Origin: Hypomyces perniciosus
Lineage: Eukaryota > Ascomycota > Sordariomycetes > Hypocreales > Hypocreaceae
DNA: 64,000 nt
NCBI GenBank assembly: GCA_008477525.1
Contig: SPDT01000006.1
Coordinates: forward strand, 1,577,501-1,641,500
Reading direction: 5' to 3'
Below, piece after piece: positions 34,914-46,405 of the stretch. The notes beneath the pieces were generated by a model. The model had not been told where the DNA came from. It worked only from the letters and a program-made list of their open reading frames with translations, and searched no databases. How positions within the stretch are numbered: position 1 is the first letter of the stretch; the number at the start of each line of letters is the position of its first letter. The position numbers were made by a program, and so were the translations under genes.

Positions 34914-35841
34914 TGTATGGGATTGCGATGATATTGTGTTCGAGATGATGCTTGGTAATGTTTCATAAAGAGCTGGTGTAAGGTAAGGCATGATACTTGA
35001 TATTGGGGTATAATAAGGCGTTTGGGATAGTTGCTTTGACTGGCTACAATAATATATAGGTCGAGAAAGACCAGGTTCATGCTGAGCAGCGGTCGTAGAG
35101 CTTCCAATGTTTGTCGCTCAACTTGATCTATGTAGTCACTGGGTTCAATTCATCAACTGCTCCGGAGTGGAGAGCATCCAAGCTCTGAATTTGTTCTCGT
35201 TGCTGGGTTAGGTGAAGTATGCATTTCTATCACGACACCAAATTATGATGGTAATGTTGAATAGATTAATGTTTTTCTAGAGTTTTCTGCTTTTTTGGGG
35301 TGATTTCTGTATAAATGCTGAAAATCCATCATAGTGTTTGACATCCGTCCACCTCTTGCGTTCGAGCAACAAGCAGAGGAAGGGCAACATGCGTCCACCA
35401 AGATTTGCCAACACTAGCCAAGGAATTGAACCTTGAGATCGTGCCTGGAGGGACCGAAGTGATTCAGTCCCAGCAGGCACTGCGCTGTCCTGCAAAAAAG
35501 CCGCCCTCTGTATAGCATGCTCGTAAATCTCCTTCGGAGTCATGAAACATATCAACAGCCAGCTGTAAAGGTGGAGAGTTCCTGACCGATTTGTCATAAT
35601 GCAAGGAGCAACCGCATGTCTTAGGTCAATTGAACAAGGGTTCAGCCTCCTCTGTCACCAAGGGTCCTCGGCCTTCCCAACACCTCAAATCACGACGTCA
35701 TTATACATACCGCCCGAGTTCCACTCGAGCGCAATGCATCAAACGTCTTCGTAATAATTGTAACTTTTCTTGCCGTCCGTCCGTCCCATCACCATTTTAG
35801 AAAGCCAACCCCCACCAGCTGCGCGTCGCGGAAGAGCTCAT
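34914..35841. other. Intergenic between convergent genes
   Basis: Lies between the Cys-repeat gene (plus) and KGD4 (minus). I see no gene. A T-arm-like hairpin on the minus strand near 35413 lacks the rest of a tRNA. Confidence 0.5.
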
Positions 35842-36323
35842 TTAACCAAGAATAGCTGCGCCGCCGGACTCAATGGCCTCAATCTCGTGGAGCTCAATGG
35901 GTTGACGGCGGAACCGGGCTGGGAGCTCAGAGACGTCAAAGGCAATGCCCTGGGGAGGGAGGATAGGGCCGAGCTCGTAGCCAGAAGAACCACCAATGCC
36001 AGCGTCGCCACCGCGAATGGTCCTCTGGAGAGGACCGTGCTGCTGTGCGTGATCACGGTAGGCGCTGAAGGAGGTGTGTCGGGCAGCGCTGTCGTAGACT
36101 GTGAATGACTCAGGAAGCTTCCCTGAGGGCGAGGCGGGGTGAGGCTGGGGCGTATGGTCAATCGAGGCTGGAGAGGAGCGAGAGTTGTTAGTGTTGATGG
36201 CGGGGAAGAAGAGAAGAGGCAGAATGGGAGCTCACAGGGGATGGTTCGAGGGCCAATGAATCGGATCAAGGGCGTCCGCTGAACGTGGGCAGCAGCTTGG
36301 CGCAGGGCTCGTGTTGTGTTCAT
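35842..36323 (-). CDS. KGD4: Alpha-ketoglutarate dehydrogenase subunit 4 / mitochondrial YMR31
   Basis: Small mitochondrial protein that tethers the E3 subunit in the 2-oxoglutarate dehydrogenase complex (Kgd4/Ymr31, formerly called a small-ribosomal-subunit protein). Two exons on the minus strand: 36323-36236 and 36167-35842 (donor GTGAGC, acceptor CTCCAG, CTAAC branch site). They give 137 residues. Exon 1 reads RALRQAAAHVQRTPLIRFIG, the hallmark N-terminus with the presequence. Exon 2 reads SIDHTPQPHPASP, then LPESFTVYD, and later FDVSELPARFRRQPIELHEI with a typical acidic C-terminus. The intron must be removed: the unspliced frame gives a meaningless C-terminus. Length and motifs fit the family well. 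Confidence 0.9.
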
Positions 36324-37934
36324 TGTGGTGGTTTGGTGGTTTCTGGTCGCGCGATTTGGTGGGTCGTCTACGATGGAAATCTCGCACAAATTTTGCGATG
36401 CGGCGACAGTGGCGGAATTGGAGGCTGGAGAGGCGCACGAGTGCCAATGGGTGAGGAGGCTTGCAATGGAGGAGGCAACGATACAAACACAGACGAGAGG
36501 ACAAGAAAGGAGATGGAGGAGAGAAGGTTGAAACTCTAGAAGAAGAGGAGAAGAGGAGGAGTGGAGGCTGCAGATTAATAAAAGATAAAGTCGAAGCAGC
36601 AGCGCAGCTCCGGATGGGACGGGGCCAAAAATTCGTGCGTAATAACATTTACACTTTCAGAAGTTTTTTTTCTCGGGAACCCGCTCTCAGGCACACTTTC
36701 GGCTGCAGACGGCGGTTTAGCGCGCTGTCGCAACCAGCCCACAGCGCATTGCAGGCGCTGTAACGTCCGAATTCGGGATCTCGGGACGACGACGGGGAGT
36801 TTTCAACTGCATACATACTACTACTGCTACGGAGTACTATCATCCGCCATGTCTCCTGATCCGGACGCATCTCGGGATTCATGACATGCCACTCGACTTG
36901 ACGTGCGCCCTCCAAAACAAGTGACAGAGATGACAGAGATGGAGAAGAGAAATTAAAGCTCTTGTGACTTCAAACGAATAACACCAATCATGTTGATACC
37001 GAGGTAGTCCCAATCATCATCTATTCTCACCCCTCAATTTAAAAATCGCGATGACACTCTACGGAGAGAACCGGAGCAGTTGTGGCTGCATGTCGCGTGT
37101 CGCATGTTGCAAAACAAGCCAGCTGGCTCAACGTATCAACTTGGACAGCCATTAACACTTCACGGTATCAATGTTACCATCAGATCAGGTGTTTGGTAAG
37201 CGAGTGTTTCCCTTTCCCCAGCCTAATGTCGATCGGGCCTTTCCGCCCGTGTGTGTCCGTCTCCGCATGGACATACGAACCCCCTTGTCTCCGAAGACAG
37301 GGCGGAACCGTCAACTTTCATGTGCTTCTCCTTCATAGGCAGTTCCGCATGGTATTGGGACTTTCGTGCTCCATGTGCGTGAGTAGTAAGTACATGCTTG
37401 GCCGGCCCAACAGGGGGTCTTTCTCAACATGTGCAGGATATGAAAGCTGCCACATACTTAGTAGTACGGAGTACTTCCTACTTCGTACGGCAGACCCCAA
37501 CAACCTGAAGTTCAACAGCCTTACGTATGACGTAGCCCGTATGCAGCTTACCAACATGTAATTATAATGTCGCTGGCAAAGAGAACTCAACAGCACGGAA
37601 GTGGCGCTGAGAGTCATTTTTAGCGCTCAGAATCCATCTCAGCCGCCAACAAAGAAAGGCATAGCCCATCATGAAGATCGGCATTCATGCGACTGCTCAT
37701 GCTTGTGCACTGCACTTCGCCTGCGTCAAACCAGTAGACCCAGGCTTTTCTCTTCTCTATGATTGATCCGTATGGATGGAAACTCAATAACTTGACAACA
37801 AATGCCTGCCGAAAGACCTACTCCAACCCGTTTTCTCCATATCCCACTCATCCTGTTTGGTTCGATATTTTTGTATGCTCACTCCATGTGCCCTCTCCCT
37901 ATTCCGTCATCAAAATTCGTAATCCATCAAAACT
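36324..37934. other. Intergenic upstream of KGD4
   Basis: Holds the KGD4 promoter and the 3' flank of ADE5,7. A TACGGAGTAC unit lies near 36829-36838, and a composite of TACGGAGTAC and TACTTCGTAC near 37464-37490. No gene is supported. Confidence 0.5.
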
Positions 37935-40289
37935 TCAAGCCCATGACTCCAGGTTCTGTACTACACAGCCAGCCTGGCTCTGCTCCCGGCGAATCAGCTT
38001 GCCAATGGTGTAGACCTTCTCCCCGCCACTGCGGAGCGTATCCGCTACAATGTCAACCTTGCTTGCCTCCACAGCCACCACCATGCCGATGCCTGCGTTG
38101 AAAGTCCGGCACATCTCTGCAGGGGCCACATTGCCCGCCCTCTTGAGCCACTGGAAGACAGGGGGCATTTCCCAAGAGCCGAAGGCAATCTCGGCTGTCA
38201 AGGACTCGGGCAGCATGCGGGGCACATTCTCGACAAGGCCGCCTCCTGTAATGTGGGCAAGACCCTTGATGTGACTCAGAGCAGGCAATAGGCTCTTGAC
38301 ATAGATGCGTGTTGGTGTCAGGAGGGACTCGCCAACTGTCTTTGAAGCGTCCCATGGAGCCACGGCGGCATAATCCAGGCCAGCAGCCTCCACAATCCTC
38401 CGGACAAGGGAGAAACCGTTGGAGTGAACGCCGTTGGATGCAAGGCCCAAGAGGACATCACCCTCTGCCATGTCATCCTTCCGCGGGAGCATACCATCCG
38501 CAGCAACGGCACCCACAGCGCACCCAGCGGCATCGTAATCCTCATCCTTGTACATGCCTGGCATCTCAGCAGTCTCACCGCCGACCAGGGCACATCCAGC
38601 CTGGATGCATCCGGCAGCAACGCCTTCCACGAAGTCGGCTGCGGACGCAAGATCCAGCTTGCTGCAGCCGTAGTAGTCGAGGAACATCAATGGTGTCGCT
38701 CCCTGGACAACCAAATCGTTGACATTCATGGCCACCAAATCGATGCCTACCGTGTCGTGCTTCTTCATGGCCTGTGCAATCATGAGCTTGGTTCCAACGC
38801 CATCAATAGCCCCGACCAAGACTGGCGCATTAGGGTATCCGCATTGCGACAGATCAACCTCGCCACCGAACCCGCCAATCTCTGCACTTGCACCGGCTCT
38901 CTTGGTGCTGGCCACGGCTTTCTTGATCTTCTCCACAAAATCATTCCCTGCCTGAATATCGACACCAGCTTGAGCATATGTCATGGACGTCTTACTTGTT
39001 TCTCTGAAGGCGCGATGAGCAATATCTTTGCGGTAAAATTTGCCCTCGAAATCAATAACATTAGACGCCAGGGCAGCATATGCTGCATCAACAGCAGCTC
39101 TGAGTGATTCTCCGACGGCATTAATAGCAATAACACGGCCGCCAGAGGTCTTGAGCTGATCTCCATCTAGCTTTGTGCCAGCGTGGAAGATGGTGCTGCC
39201 GGCAGGAGAGGGTTGGACCGTCATAGGAGTTCCCTTGGCATAAGAACCGGGGTAACCGCCAGCAGCAAGAACAACAGTTGCGCTGAACTTCTTCTCGACG
39301 GTAAGGTGGCAGTTATCCAGATATCCTCCTGTACAAGCGAGCATGATCTCGGCCAAATCGGTATCGGCGGAGAGAAGGGGAAGCACGGTTTGGGTCTCGG
39401 GGTCGCCGAATCGTACGTTGTACTCCAAAACCTTGGGACCAGAGTTGGTGATCATAAGACCTGTAAACAAGACGCCCCGGAAAGGCTGCTTCTCCCTTCG
39501 CATGCCTGCGATTGTGGGCTCAAGAATGTCCTTGTCGACCCTCTTAATCAACTCCTCAGTGGCAATGTTAGTCGGCGCGTAGCAGCCCATACCACCAGTG
39601 TTGGGGCCCTGGTCGCCATCAAAGATCCTCTTGTGGTCTTGGGCCAAGGGGAGGGATCGAATGCTATAACCATCGCAGAAAGAGAGAACGCTAAGCTCGT
39701 CGCCCAGAAGAAGTTCCTCAATCACGACCTCATCACCAGCGTCGCCGAAGTCCTTGTCCACCATGATTTGTTTAAGAGCATCTTTGGCCTCTTGTTTGGT
39801 TTGAGGAATGATGACGCCCTTACCGGCAGCCAGGCCAGTAGCCTTGATGACAACGTCGTGGTTAATGCTATCGATATAGGCGACGGCCTTGGTGTAGTCG
39901 GAGAAGTTCTCGTAGGCAGCCGTGGGGATGTTGTACTTCTTCATGAAATCCTTGGAGTAGGTCTTGCTGCCCTCGAGGCGCGCAGCCTCCTTGGACGGTC
40001 CAAAGCACGGGATGCCGGCTTTTCGGAAGAATCCCTCGACACCATCAACAAGAGGTGCCTCCGGCCCAGGAACGACCAAGTTGACGCCATTGGACTCGGC
40101 GAACTGGACGAGCGCTGGGAAGTCCTCAGCAGAGACAGATGCAACATTGGTGACCTTTGGGCACGTCGCAGTGCCGCCGTTTCCAGGAACCGCAAAGATG
40201 GACTCGACTCGAGACGACTGGCTGAGTTTCCAGGCCAGGGCGTGCTCACGGCCACCGTTGCCGATAAGGAGGATTCGAAGATCAGCCAT
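37935..40289 (-). CDS. ADE5,7: Bifunctional GAR synthetase / AIR synthetase (purine biosynthesis)
   Basis: Catalyses two steps of de novo purine synthesis: ATP-dependent joining of glycine to phosphoribosylamine (GARS, PurD) and closure of the imidazole ring (AIRS, PurM). Single exon of 784 residues, the usual length for the fungal fusion. The GARS half opens with [19 protein letters not shown] (about residues 7-25). Its ATP-grasp region includes [13 protein letters not shown], then [18 protein letters not shown], and the signature VRFGDPETQ at about 292-300. AIRS begins near residue 436 ([14 protein letters not shown]) with [10 protein letters not shown] and [11 protein letters not shown], then [28 protein letters not shown] and [10 protein letters not shown]. 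Cytosolic. Very confident. Confidence 0.97.
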   Translation of the reverse strand: MADLRILLIGNGGREHALAWKLSQSSRVESIFAVPGNGGTATCPKVTNVASVSAEDFPALVQFAESNGVNLVVPGPEAPLVDGVEGFFRKAGIPCFGPSKEAARLEGSKTYSKDFMKKYNIPTAAYENFSDYTKAVAYIDSINHDVVIKATGLAAGKGVIIPQTKQEAKDALKQIMVDKDFGDAGDEVVIEELLLGDELSVLSFCDGYSIRSLPLAQDHKRIFDGDQGPNTGGMGCYAPTNIATEELIKRVDKDILEPTIAGMRREKQPFRGVLFTGLMITNSGPKVLEYNVRFGDPETQTVLPLLSADTDLAEIMLACTGGYLDNCHLTVEKKFSATVVLAAGGYPGSYAKGTPMTVQPSPAGSTIFHAGTKLDGDQLKTSGGRVIAINAVGESLRAAVDAAYAALASNVIDFEGKFYRKDIAHRAFRETSKTSMTYAQAGVDIQAGNDFVEKIKKAVASTKRAGASAEIGGFGGEVDLSQCGYPNAPVLVGAIDGVGTKLMIAQAMKKHDTVGIDLVAMNVNDLVVQGATPLMFLDYYGCSKLDLASAADFVEGVAAGCIQAGCALVGGETAEMPGMYKDEDYDAAGCAVGAVAADGMLPRKDDMAEGDVLLGLASNGVHSNGFSLVRRIVEAAGLDYAAVAPWDASKTVGESLLTPTRIYVKSLLPALSHIKGLAHITGGGLVENVPRMLPESLTAEIAFGSWEMPPVFQWLKRAGNVAPAEMCRTFNAGIGMVVAVEASKVDIVADTLRSGGEKVYTIGKLIRREQSQAGCVVQNLESWA

Positions 40290-40778
40290 ATCGTGTACTC
40301 TGAGCGAAGAGGTGAAAATATGCGAACGAAGATCCGCCCACCACTTGGCTTAGGCCCGAAGTCACCGGTGATTTCTATGAGTCGAATCTCTTCCACTTAA
40401 ATGGCAGCCAAGATGATGTCCAGGACATATCGAGCAGTTAAACATTTTTCGCAAAGTTATGGAGGTGGGGTGAGGCGGGGCAAGTTTTGGTTTCAGTGAC
40501 GCTCTTCTGCTGTCCCGCTAATCGGAATTGGCCAGTCACATTGCGCCCGATGCTTGAGTTGGTCCCTTGATTTTTTCTTTCTTTTTTTCTTCCTGTTGGG
40601 TCTTATTCAACCCCGCGAGCGCCGATCGGAGAAGCCCCACAAGAAGTTCGAGTCAGCAGCCATCAATCCTCGCTGACATCGACAGGCCAAACTGCCTCTG
40701 TAGTATTCTGAAACGACATTATCGCGCCTCACTACAATTATTTTGTAGCAGTTTGTCCGCTTACTTCCCATCTACATC
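40290..40778. other. Divergent promoter region, ADE5,7 and argininosuccinate lyase pseudogene
   Basis: About 490 bases between the ADE5,7 start and the preserved ATG of the pseudogene. It contains a T-rich tract near 40569-40595. No gene. Confidence 0.5.
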
Positions 40779-41674
40779 ATGGCCTCAAACTCGAAACCGG
40801 GCGGCACAATGCTGTGGGTGGTCGATTCACTGTCTGCATTTATTGCCCCGTACTAGTAGTAGATACATCGCAGCGACGTCTTTCAAGCCCACTCTCTGCG
40901 GTGCCTTTGCATCTTCGTCCGCTAATCCACCTCGATATGAGCAGGCGGCCTGGGCCCCTTGATGGTTAAATACAACGGACGGGAGTATGTACTGTGACAG
41001 GGTCCCCAATAAGCAGGACATCTTGGGCGGCATTGCCTCCGCCCGAGCCAACGCCAAGGCTGGTATTATTATTACCCAAGAGGAGTGTGAGAAGATCGAG
41101 GCGGGCCTCCGTGAAGTCCAGAAGGAGTAGGAAACCGATACCATCCAATTATCTCCAGTGTTAATGAGAATTCATACTGGAAATGAGCGCCGCCTTGGCG
41201 AGATCGTTGGCAAGAACATTGCTGGCAAGCTTCACACCGACCGCAGCCGAAATGAGCAGGTCGTGTGCGATATGTGCTTGTGGTTATCAAGCGCGTTAAC
41301 AGGAATCCTCTGGGCTGTGGCACTCTGGCCAGAAACCCGTTTGGCATCGACCGCGATATGACAGCATTCAGGTTGCCAATGGTGTCCTGTCGACGCTCCA
41401 GATAGACTCCGTGAAGATGAGGGCTGCTTTGGACCCCTTCATGTCGGCCACCGATGTTGCTGACTACCAGGTTCACAAGGGTCTTCCATTTCAGGAGGCA
41501 CACCACATCTCTGGCCGATGCGTTGCCAAGTGCGAAGAGACTGGCATCCCGATGAAGGAGCTTTCGTTCGAGCAGCTCCAGGTCATCGATGGTCACTTCG
41601 AGGAGGACGTCGCCGAAGCTTTCAATTACGACACTAGTGTTGAGCGGAGGTCGGCGAAGGGTGGTAGGTACTAG
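40779..41674 (+). pseudogene. Argininosuccinate lyase pseudogene
   Basis: Fragments of the arginine-biosynthetic lyase remain in order but in different frames. The start is kept (ATG 40779), then MLWGGRFT is broken by loss of one G near 40816. A gap of about 120 bases, possibly a relic intron, precedes PLMVKYN. KQDILGGIASARANAKAG is then interrupted by a TAG at 41128-41130 at a usual Trp position. [19 protein letters not shown] and [11 protein letters not shown] follow. A deletion removes the region with the catalytic His (the TxLQxAQP part). [18 protein letters not shown] remains, then a larger deletion removes the catalytic Ser loop (SSxMPQKxN). The C-terminal part is well preserved: IQVANGVLSTLQIDSVKM through EEDVAEAF and SVERRSAKGG. 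It cannot encode an active enzyme. Confidence 0.92.
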
Positions 41675-42303
41675 CAAGTCATCAGTCCTGGAATAGATCA
41701 AGGTTTTTATGGAGATGCTGGTATGATGTAGCATGTCTCAGGCTGTCTTTGGCCCCCGGAATAGTGCCATGTGAACAATGATAAACGAATAAAAAAGGCT
41801 AATACATGTAATAAATGGATCCAGACAGTAACACAGCCTGTGTTGTGACAAAGAGGAATGAACGGAAAACCAATAGATAGGGGGAGTGTTTTGATGAGGA
41901 TTAAAGAAGGAGGCGAAATGCTGAAATGCTGAATCGAAATAATATTTACCTTAGCTAAGCTGGGCAAGCCAGGGACTTGATATTGAGGAGCAGAATGAAG
42001 AAACCAGAGCATCTCTCACCACTTAGCACTGACGAGATGGTATTGAGACTGTCTACATACTCGTAGATGTTTTTGTTTCTGTCGCGGACTAGCCATGGGT
42101 GTTCTACTAGGGTGCGAATTATGCGATAAGACTGTGTATTGGATATGCAATGCCTTTATTCTTTACTGTGCTAATAATCTAACCACACTGTCGTAATCGC
42201 CCCATGTTTCGTGTGCGCTGCGTTACGACGCGCAAAGGCCTCTATCGACCTTCCAATACTACGACAAGGAGCTTTCGGCTTCAGCATTGCAACTCTGTGT
42301 CCC
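41675..42303. other. Intergenic, pseudogene to ARMH3-like gene
   Basis: Promoter and leader of the ARMH3-like gene. No other gene seen. Confidence 0.5.
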
Positions 42304-44549
42304 ATGGAGGCGTCACCTCTTACGCGCCAGCCTCAGCCAGAGGTTTTCACCCCAAAGATCATCGAGCTCTACGCAGTCCTCTTCAAGGTTTGCTTTTACC
42401 CTGCCCGCGTGCCCATCCAAGTTGACGCCCCTGGCTAAGTTCACTTTCTCAAGGTATTCGCTCCTGGATACAGCAGCATGCGCCTCGGCTGATTGAAGAC
42501 GGTGGGATAGGATGACGAAGATGGCGAAAAAACGGAAGGATTCTGGAGGGAGTTCTTCCTCCTTCGACCGGACCGCGGCACCCTGGCAAATATCATAAAC
42601 GACATCCCTCCAACTGAGATGCTTTTGTTGGAGGGACAAACAAGGGAACTATTTCACAGGGCAATTGCTTCGGTCAAGAGCGGAAAAGGCTCTGCACCTT
42701 TGCACGCGTTAAATGTGTGTCTTGTTAGAGTCTGGATACTCGCTGGTGACATGTGCTAACATCCCATAGACTTTGAGCGTGTTCCTACTATGTGTCCTAT
42801 CGAAGAAGTATTCGCACCCGAGCTCCGATATCATAACTGTATTGGCTGGTCTAGACCACATCGATACTGTCTTTACAGACTTTGTCAGTATATTGGACGG
42901 GGTAATTCGAAACGGAACGAGCTGTATGGCATCCTTTCCAGGTCAGCAAGGCTGTAATGCTGACGGACAAACCAGTGGATCTACGACATAAGGCAGTCGA
43001 GGTGCTGCTGGCTGTCACGGCCGGTGCATATCAGACAACGCTGCTTACCTATATGATACAAAGAGACCTCTTCCCTGCCGTCATGAAGGTATGCTCGACC
43101 CGGATTATGACCTAGTTCTGCGACACCAGGTGACTTACTTACCTTGAACCCTAGTTTATTCAAGACTCCGAGCAGCCTGGCCAAGTCCTGGAACCATTCA
43201 CCCTGTTAGGAATGCTTGCCAACTATAACAAGTTTGAATTCCAGAACCCATATCAGTTACGTTTGAATGACTTCGTCAATGAAGGAGCAATCCGGAAGGT
43301 CATTCAATGTGTTGGATACACTTGTCAAGCTCTGCGATCTGACTACATTGAGATTCAAGATGACCTTCCTGAGGGTTGGACATGGAGTAACACTCTGAAC
43401 ATGATTGGCTTAGGCGCCATCGCCCCTGGTCCAAAACCAGAGAAGAAGTCAGTCTATGACGCTGCGACTGCAAAGCAACTCTTTACGAATTTGTAGGTTT
43501 CTGATCTCTTCACGCCCCCCAGAGCTGTCACTAACTCAGCCAGGCCTGGTGAAAACTCGGCCATGCTCCTGGCAACCTACGACTTTTCGCATGCGAACAA
43601 GTTGTTTTGCTTCCATCTTGTCACGCTATCCGGTGAAGAAGGCAAAGAGCGCCCCATTTCAAGCTACTTATCGCTTACGTCCTATCTTCTACAACACGCT
43701 CATCTGTCTCACCGGGCGACTTACTACGCCCATCTGAATTTGATGGTATTTCGTCTTCTCATCGAAGATCCGGCCATCTGCAAGAGGATATGCAGCGACG
43801 AATCCAAATTACCCGTGCGTCTCTGTCGGCAACGACAACCCTTTCTACCTTTAGTCAAAGGGGATCGTGTTTTGGCAACTTGTGTTCTCGACACAATGCT
43901 CGACGGCATCAACCACAACTTGAAGAGACGTCTAGATGTCAGCCTCTATATACTCTGTCTTGGTATCATGCTGCGCCTCATCTCATACCTATCCCGCTCG
44001 CGGACACGGCTAAGTTATCACTGGTCTGAGTTCTTCCGGTCACTCCTATCACTGATCCGATTTCTGAATACATACACTTCAGATCTAAAGGATCTACCAC
44101 ACATTGAAACTCTTCTCGACCATGTCGTCAACCTAGTTGCGCTATCACTATCCGCGGGTGAAGCATTCCTGCCGTCGCCAGCCGCTTACGATGACCTGTT
44201 CTATAAGGTGTTCGAATGTGGTGAGGTGCTTGCGACGTTCAAGGAGAATTACCAATTGGGAAATCGCAATAGCAATTCCATCGACACACTCATCAGTGTT
44301 AGCACACATTACAAGCAGCTGCTCACCGAAAAGGGCAGCTCTGCAAAGAAGATGCCAAGCAACCTAACCGCTCACCAGGTCGCTGAGATCATTAAGCAGG
44401 GTTATGAAACTCTCAGCATTCAGGCAAAGGAAGGCCTGGACAGTTGGGAACGGTACCGGGAGGCGGATGAGAAGATACTGTTGAAGAAATTGGCCAGAAC
44501 GGCTGTCGCTGACGTGATGGGCATGGTTGAGCGGCAGGTACGCCAATAG
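42304..44549 (+). CDS. ARMH3-like protein (DUF1741, armadillo-like helical domain)
   Basis: Six exons: 42304-42387, 42511-42714, 42770-42923, 42976-43088, 43155-43492 and 43544-44549. They give 632 residues. The junctions follow the reading frame and family sequence, for example FHRAIASVKSGKGSAPLHALN-TLSVFL, then NG-TSLDLRHKAVEVLLAV and FTNL-PGENSAMLLATYDF. Conserved blocks include REFFLLRPDRGTL, NKFEFQNPYQLRLNDFVNEG, the DUF1741 block ATYDFSHANKLFCFHLVTL, YYAHLNLMVFRLLIED and KEGLDSWERYREAD. It is predicted all-helical with no membrane segment. The human relative (C10orf76/ARMH3) works at the Golgi with PI4KB and GBF1; whether this holds in fungi is inference. The start at 42304 is the first ATG in the exon 1 frame. 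Confidence 0.88.
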
Positions 44550-44851
44550 CATATCACGACATCACATCATGTACCCTTGAATGGTGAAGTACTATTGGTT
44601 CTATACGCCATTTTATATTAGTAATACCACGTTGATTCTCAGCATTGAGAAAGGGGTTCCGGTACATAAGCCACTAAAGAGAGTGAGGTTCTTACTGACG
44701 GTGACAACGAGGGTGACGAAGGAGAACACTTCAGATAATCATACAACCCAACATTCTTTTAGGGAGGATGATGCGGAACTGGGACAACAACATGTTACCG
44801 AACTGAAGAACAAGTTGGGATACAGTATATGTGTTTTGCGGTGCCATCAAT
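44550..44851. other. Junction between host gene and mobile-element relics
   Basis: About 300 bases after the ARMH3-like stop. No gene. Marks the border of the decayed repeat region. Confidence 0.45.
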
Positions 44852-45436
44852 CTATCCAGACAGATTTGCCAGTTCCATGTCGTAGGGGTAGGCGCGCATG
44901 AGCTTTTTGTCTGGGCAGAGGGCTTTCAGTCTTCGCAGGGCATCATCATCAACCTGGCTGTTCTGGGGTGCCGTCCAAGCGATTGTGCCGGTTTTCTTCT
45001 CGGGTATGTCCAGTCTATCCTCTTTCTCAGGCTCTTTAATTTTCTCCTGCTTCTTGGTTTCCTCCGACTTGCTGGCTTCCGGTTGTTGTGGTGGTTGGAG
45101 GGAGCTCCACATCTTGCCCCGTTTAGCGATGGGGTTGTTCAGATCCAGAGGTTCCGGTTGTTCTTCCGCAGCTGGAGTAGCTGGAGCATCTGGAGCAGCC
45201 GAATTGTCATTGGCAGCTGAACCGTCGTTGGCAACTGGATCAACATTCCACCCTGGACTATTGTCTGAGGCTGGAGTGCTGTCCGGAAATGGAGTTTCGT
45301 CTGTGTTGTGCTGTCGCCGGGTTGCTCGCGCATGTTCTGCTTGTGCTATAATGATGGTTTGCAGAGTTCCTTCAAACCGACTAGTATCATGTCCTTCCAA
45401 CAACCTGTCCACACGTTCGCTAAGTTCTGGGCGCAT
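44852..45436 (-). pseudogene. C-terminal low-complexity frame of the ATPase relic
   Basis: 194 residues, open. It starts RPELSERVDRLLEGHDTSRF and continues with Ala/Asp/Asn- and Pro-rich sequence, then a Lys/Glu-rich stretch (KKQEKIKEPEKEDRLD). It ends DDDALRRLKALCPDKKLMR. No known domain. It probably belongs to the same decayed gene because it has the same strand and lies directly downstream, but it could be read separately. Confidence 0.55.
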
Positions 45437-45534
45437 CGGGGTAGGTCCTGTCCAAGCTCAGCGCAGGGCCTGACTGGCTTCGCCATAGCATTTTGGTCTT
45501 GGGTTGTCTCTGTCTGCTCGTCAGAGTTAGACTA

Positions 45535-45831
45535 TTACACGCATACCATGAAATTGGGCGGTGTAGTCATAACGGCGCCGCAAATTTGAGCGGCCAGAGC
45601 GGACTTTCCTGCTCCTGGGCATCCCATGATGAAGAACTTCCCAGCTGGTAACGATGCCAGAGATCTGATTGCTTTGGCCTGTTCACCGGTGTATTTGCCT
45701 GATTCTAGCCTTTGGCGGAGAGCTGGGAATGCATGGACAATGTTGACGCGATGGTCGTTAGGGAAACCTTTACCGTGAAGGATGTATTGCCACCATTCGT
45801 CGATGGAGGATCCTTCTCTCACGTTATTCAA
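45535..45831 (-). pseudogene. Walker A-bearing segment of the ATPase relic
   Basis: Up to 98 residues containing RQRLESGKYTGEQAKAIRSL and the P-loop FFIMGCPGAGKSALAAQICG. The GxxGxGKS pattern is intact, and the preceding EQAKAI resembles the Q-motif-type nucleotide site of SF1 helicases. The segment ends shortly after the P-loop, where the rest of the ATPase fold is missing. Confidence 0.75.
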
Positions 45832-46329
45832 GTCATATATGGCAATTCATTCCGCGCGGTGGGACTTGATGTCGACATGATATTGGATTGAGGCGAGGAC
45901 GACATCTGAAGTATCACTGGCCTTCTTGAATGTACCGCTGAGGTAGTTCTGAAGATTCGTAGGCAAGGGCCGGGGGTGAAGCCGTGAGGCCAGTTGCTCT
46001 GCCTGGGAACATTGACGAGGAACATGGCAACGTCGGCGCATATGCCGGGGGGAGGGTGACACGATAGCCTTTGCAAGGTTCGCCACATTCGGTGTCTGGT
46101 GGGGGTCGTCGGACCATGCCGAGATTTCTGGCCCATTCCAGAATGCGTTTGCCGTGAGCTATTTGACCTTCGTCTTGTTTTTCTCTAAGCTCAGCGGAGT
46201 AGTAAACTGCGTCATCGTATCGCTGCACATTGGCGTCTTCCTTAGGGAGAAGATCTCGTGCTCGTTTTGATGGCTGGCTGATAAACAAAAAGAGTCCGTC
46301 TGATGCAGCCTTGATATATATAATAGAAA

Positions 46330-46405
46330 GCCATGTAAGCAATAAATAGCCATATAAGCAATAAACAGCCATATAAGCAATAAGCAGCTATGCAAGTAAT
46401 AAAAA
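46330..46405. repeat. 19-bp tandem repeat, four copies
   Basis: Four consecutive units of the form AGCCATATAAGCAATAAAC, at 46330-46348, 46349-46367, 46368-46386 and 46387-46405. The outer copies are the most diverged. It interrupts the ATPase pseudogene. Confidence 0.93.

Noticed and set aside
34538..35107. 189-residue minus-strand frame across the Cys repeat
   Set aside because: Its repeat (PPRSEKQH) is the antisense image of the Cys octapeptide. The plus frame has a better start, a PPxY motif and a plausible N-terminus.
35400..35480. tRNA-like T arm on the minus strand (CAAGG-TTCAATT-CCTTG)
   Set aside because: No matching acceptor stem, D arm or anticodon arm at the right spacing; probably chance or an old relic.
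35838..36389. A 183-residue minus-strand frame covering the KGD4 locus
   Set aside because: Its start matches KGD4 but the rest reads through an intron in the wrong frame. The spliced model at 35842-36323 gives the conserved C-terminus.
39183..40400. 405-residue plus-strand frame
   Set aside because: Antisense shadow of ADE5,7, caused by codon bias.
42900..42976. A 34-nt intron at 42942-42975 in the ARMH3-like gene
   Set aside because: Too short for a spliceosomal intron. The 52-nt intron 42924-42975 with a GTATGG donor gives a better protein match (NGTSLDLRHKA).
46330..46405. CRISPR-like array
   Set aside because: The repeats are contiguous without spacers and the genome is fungal.
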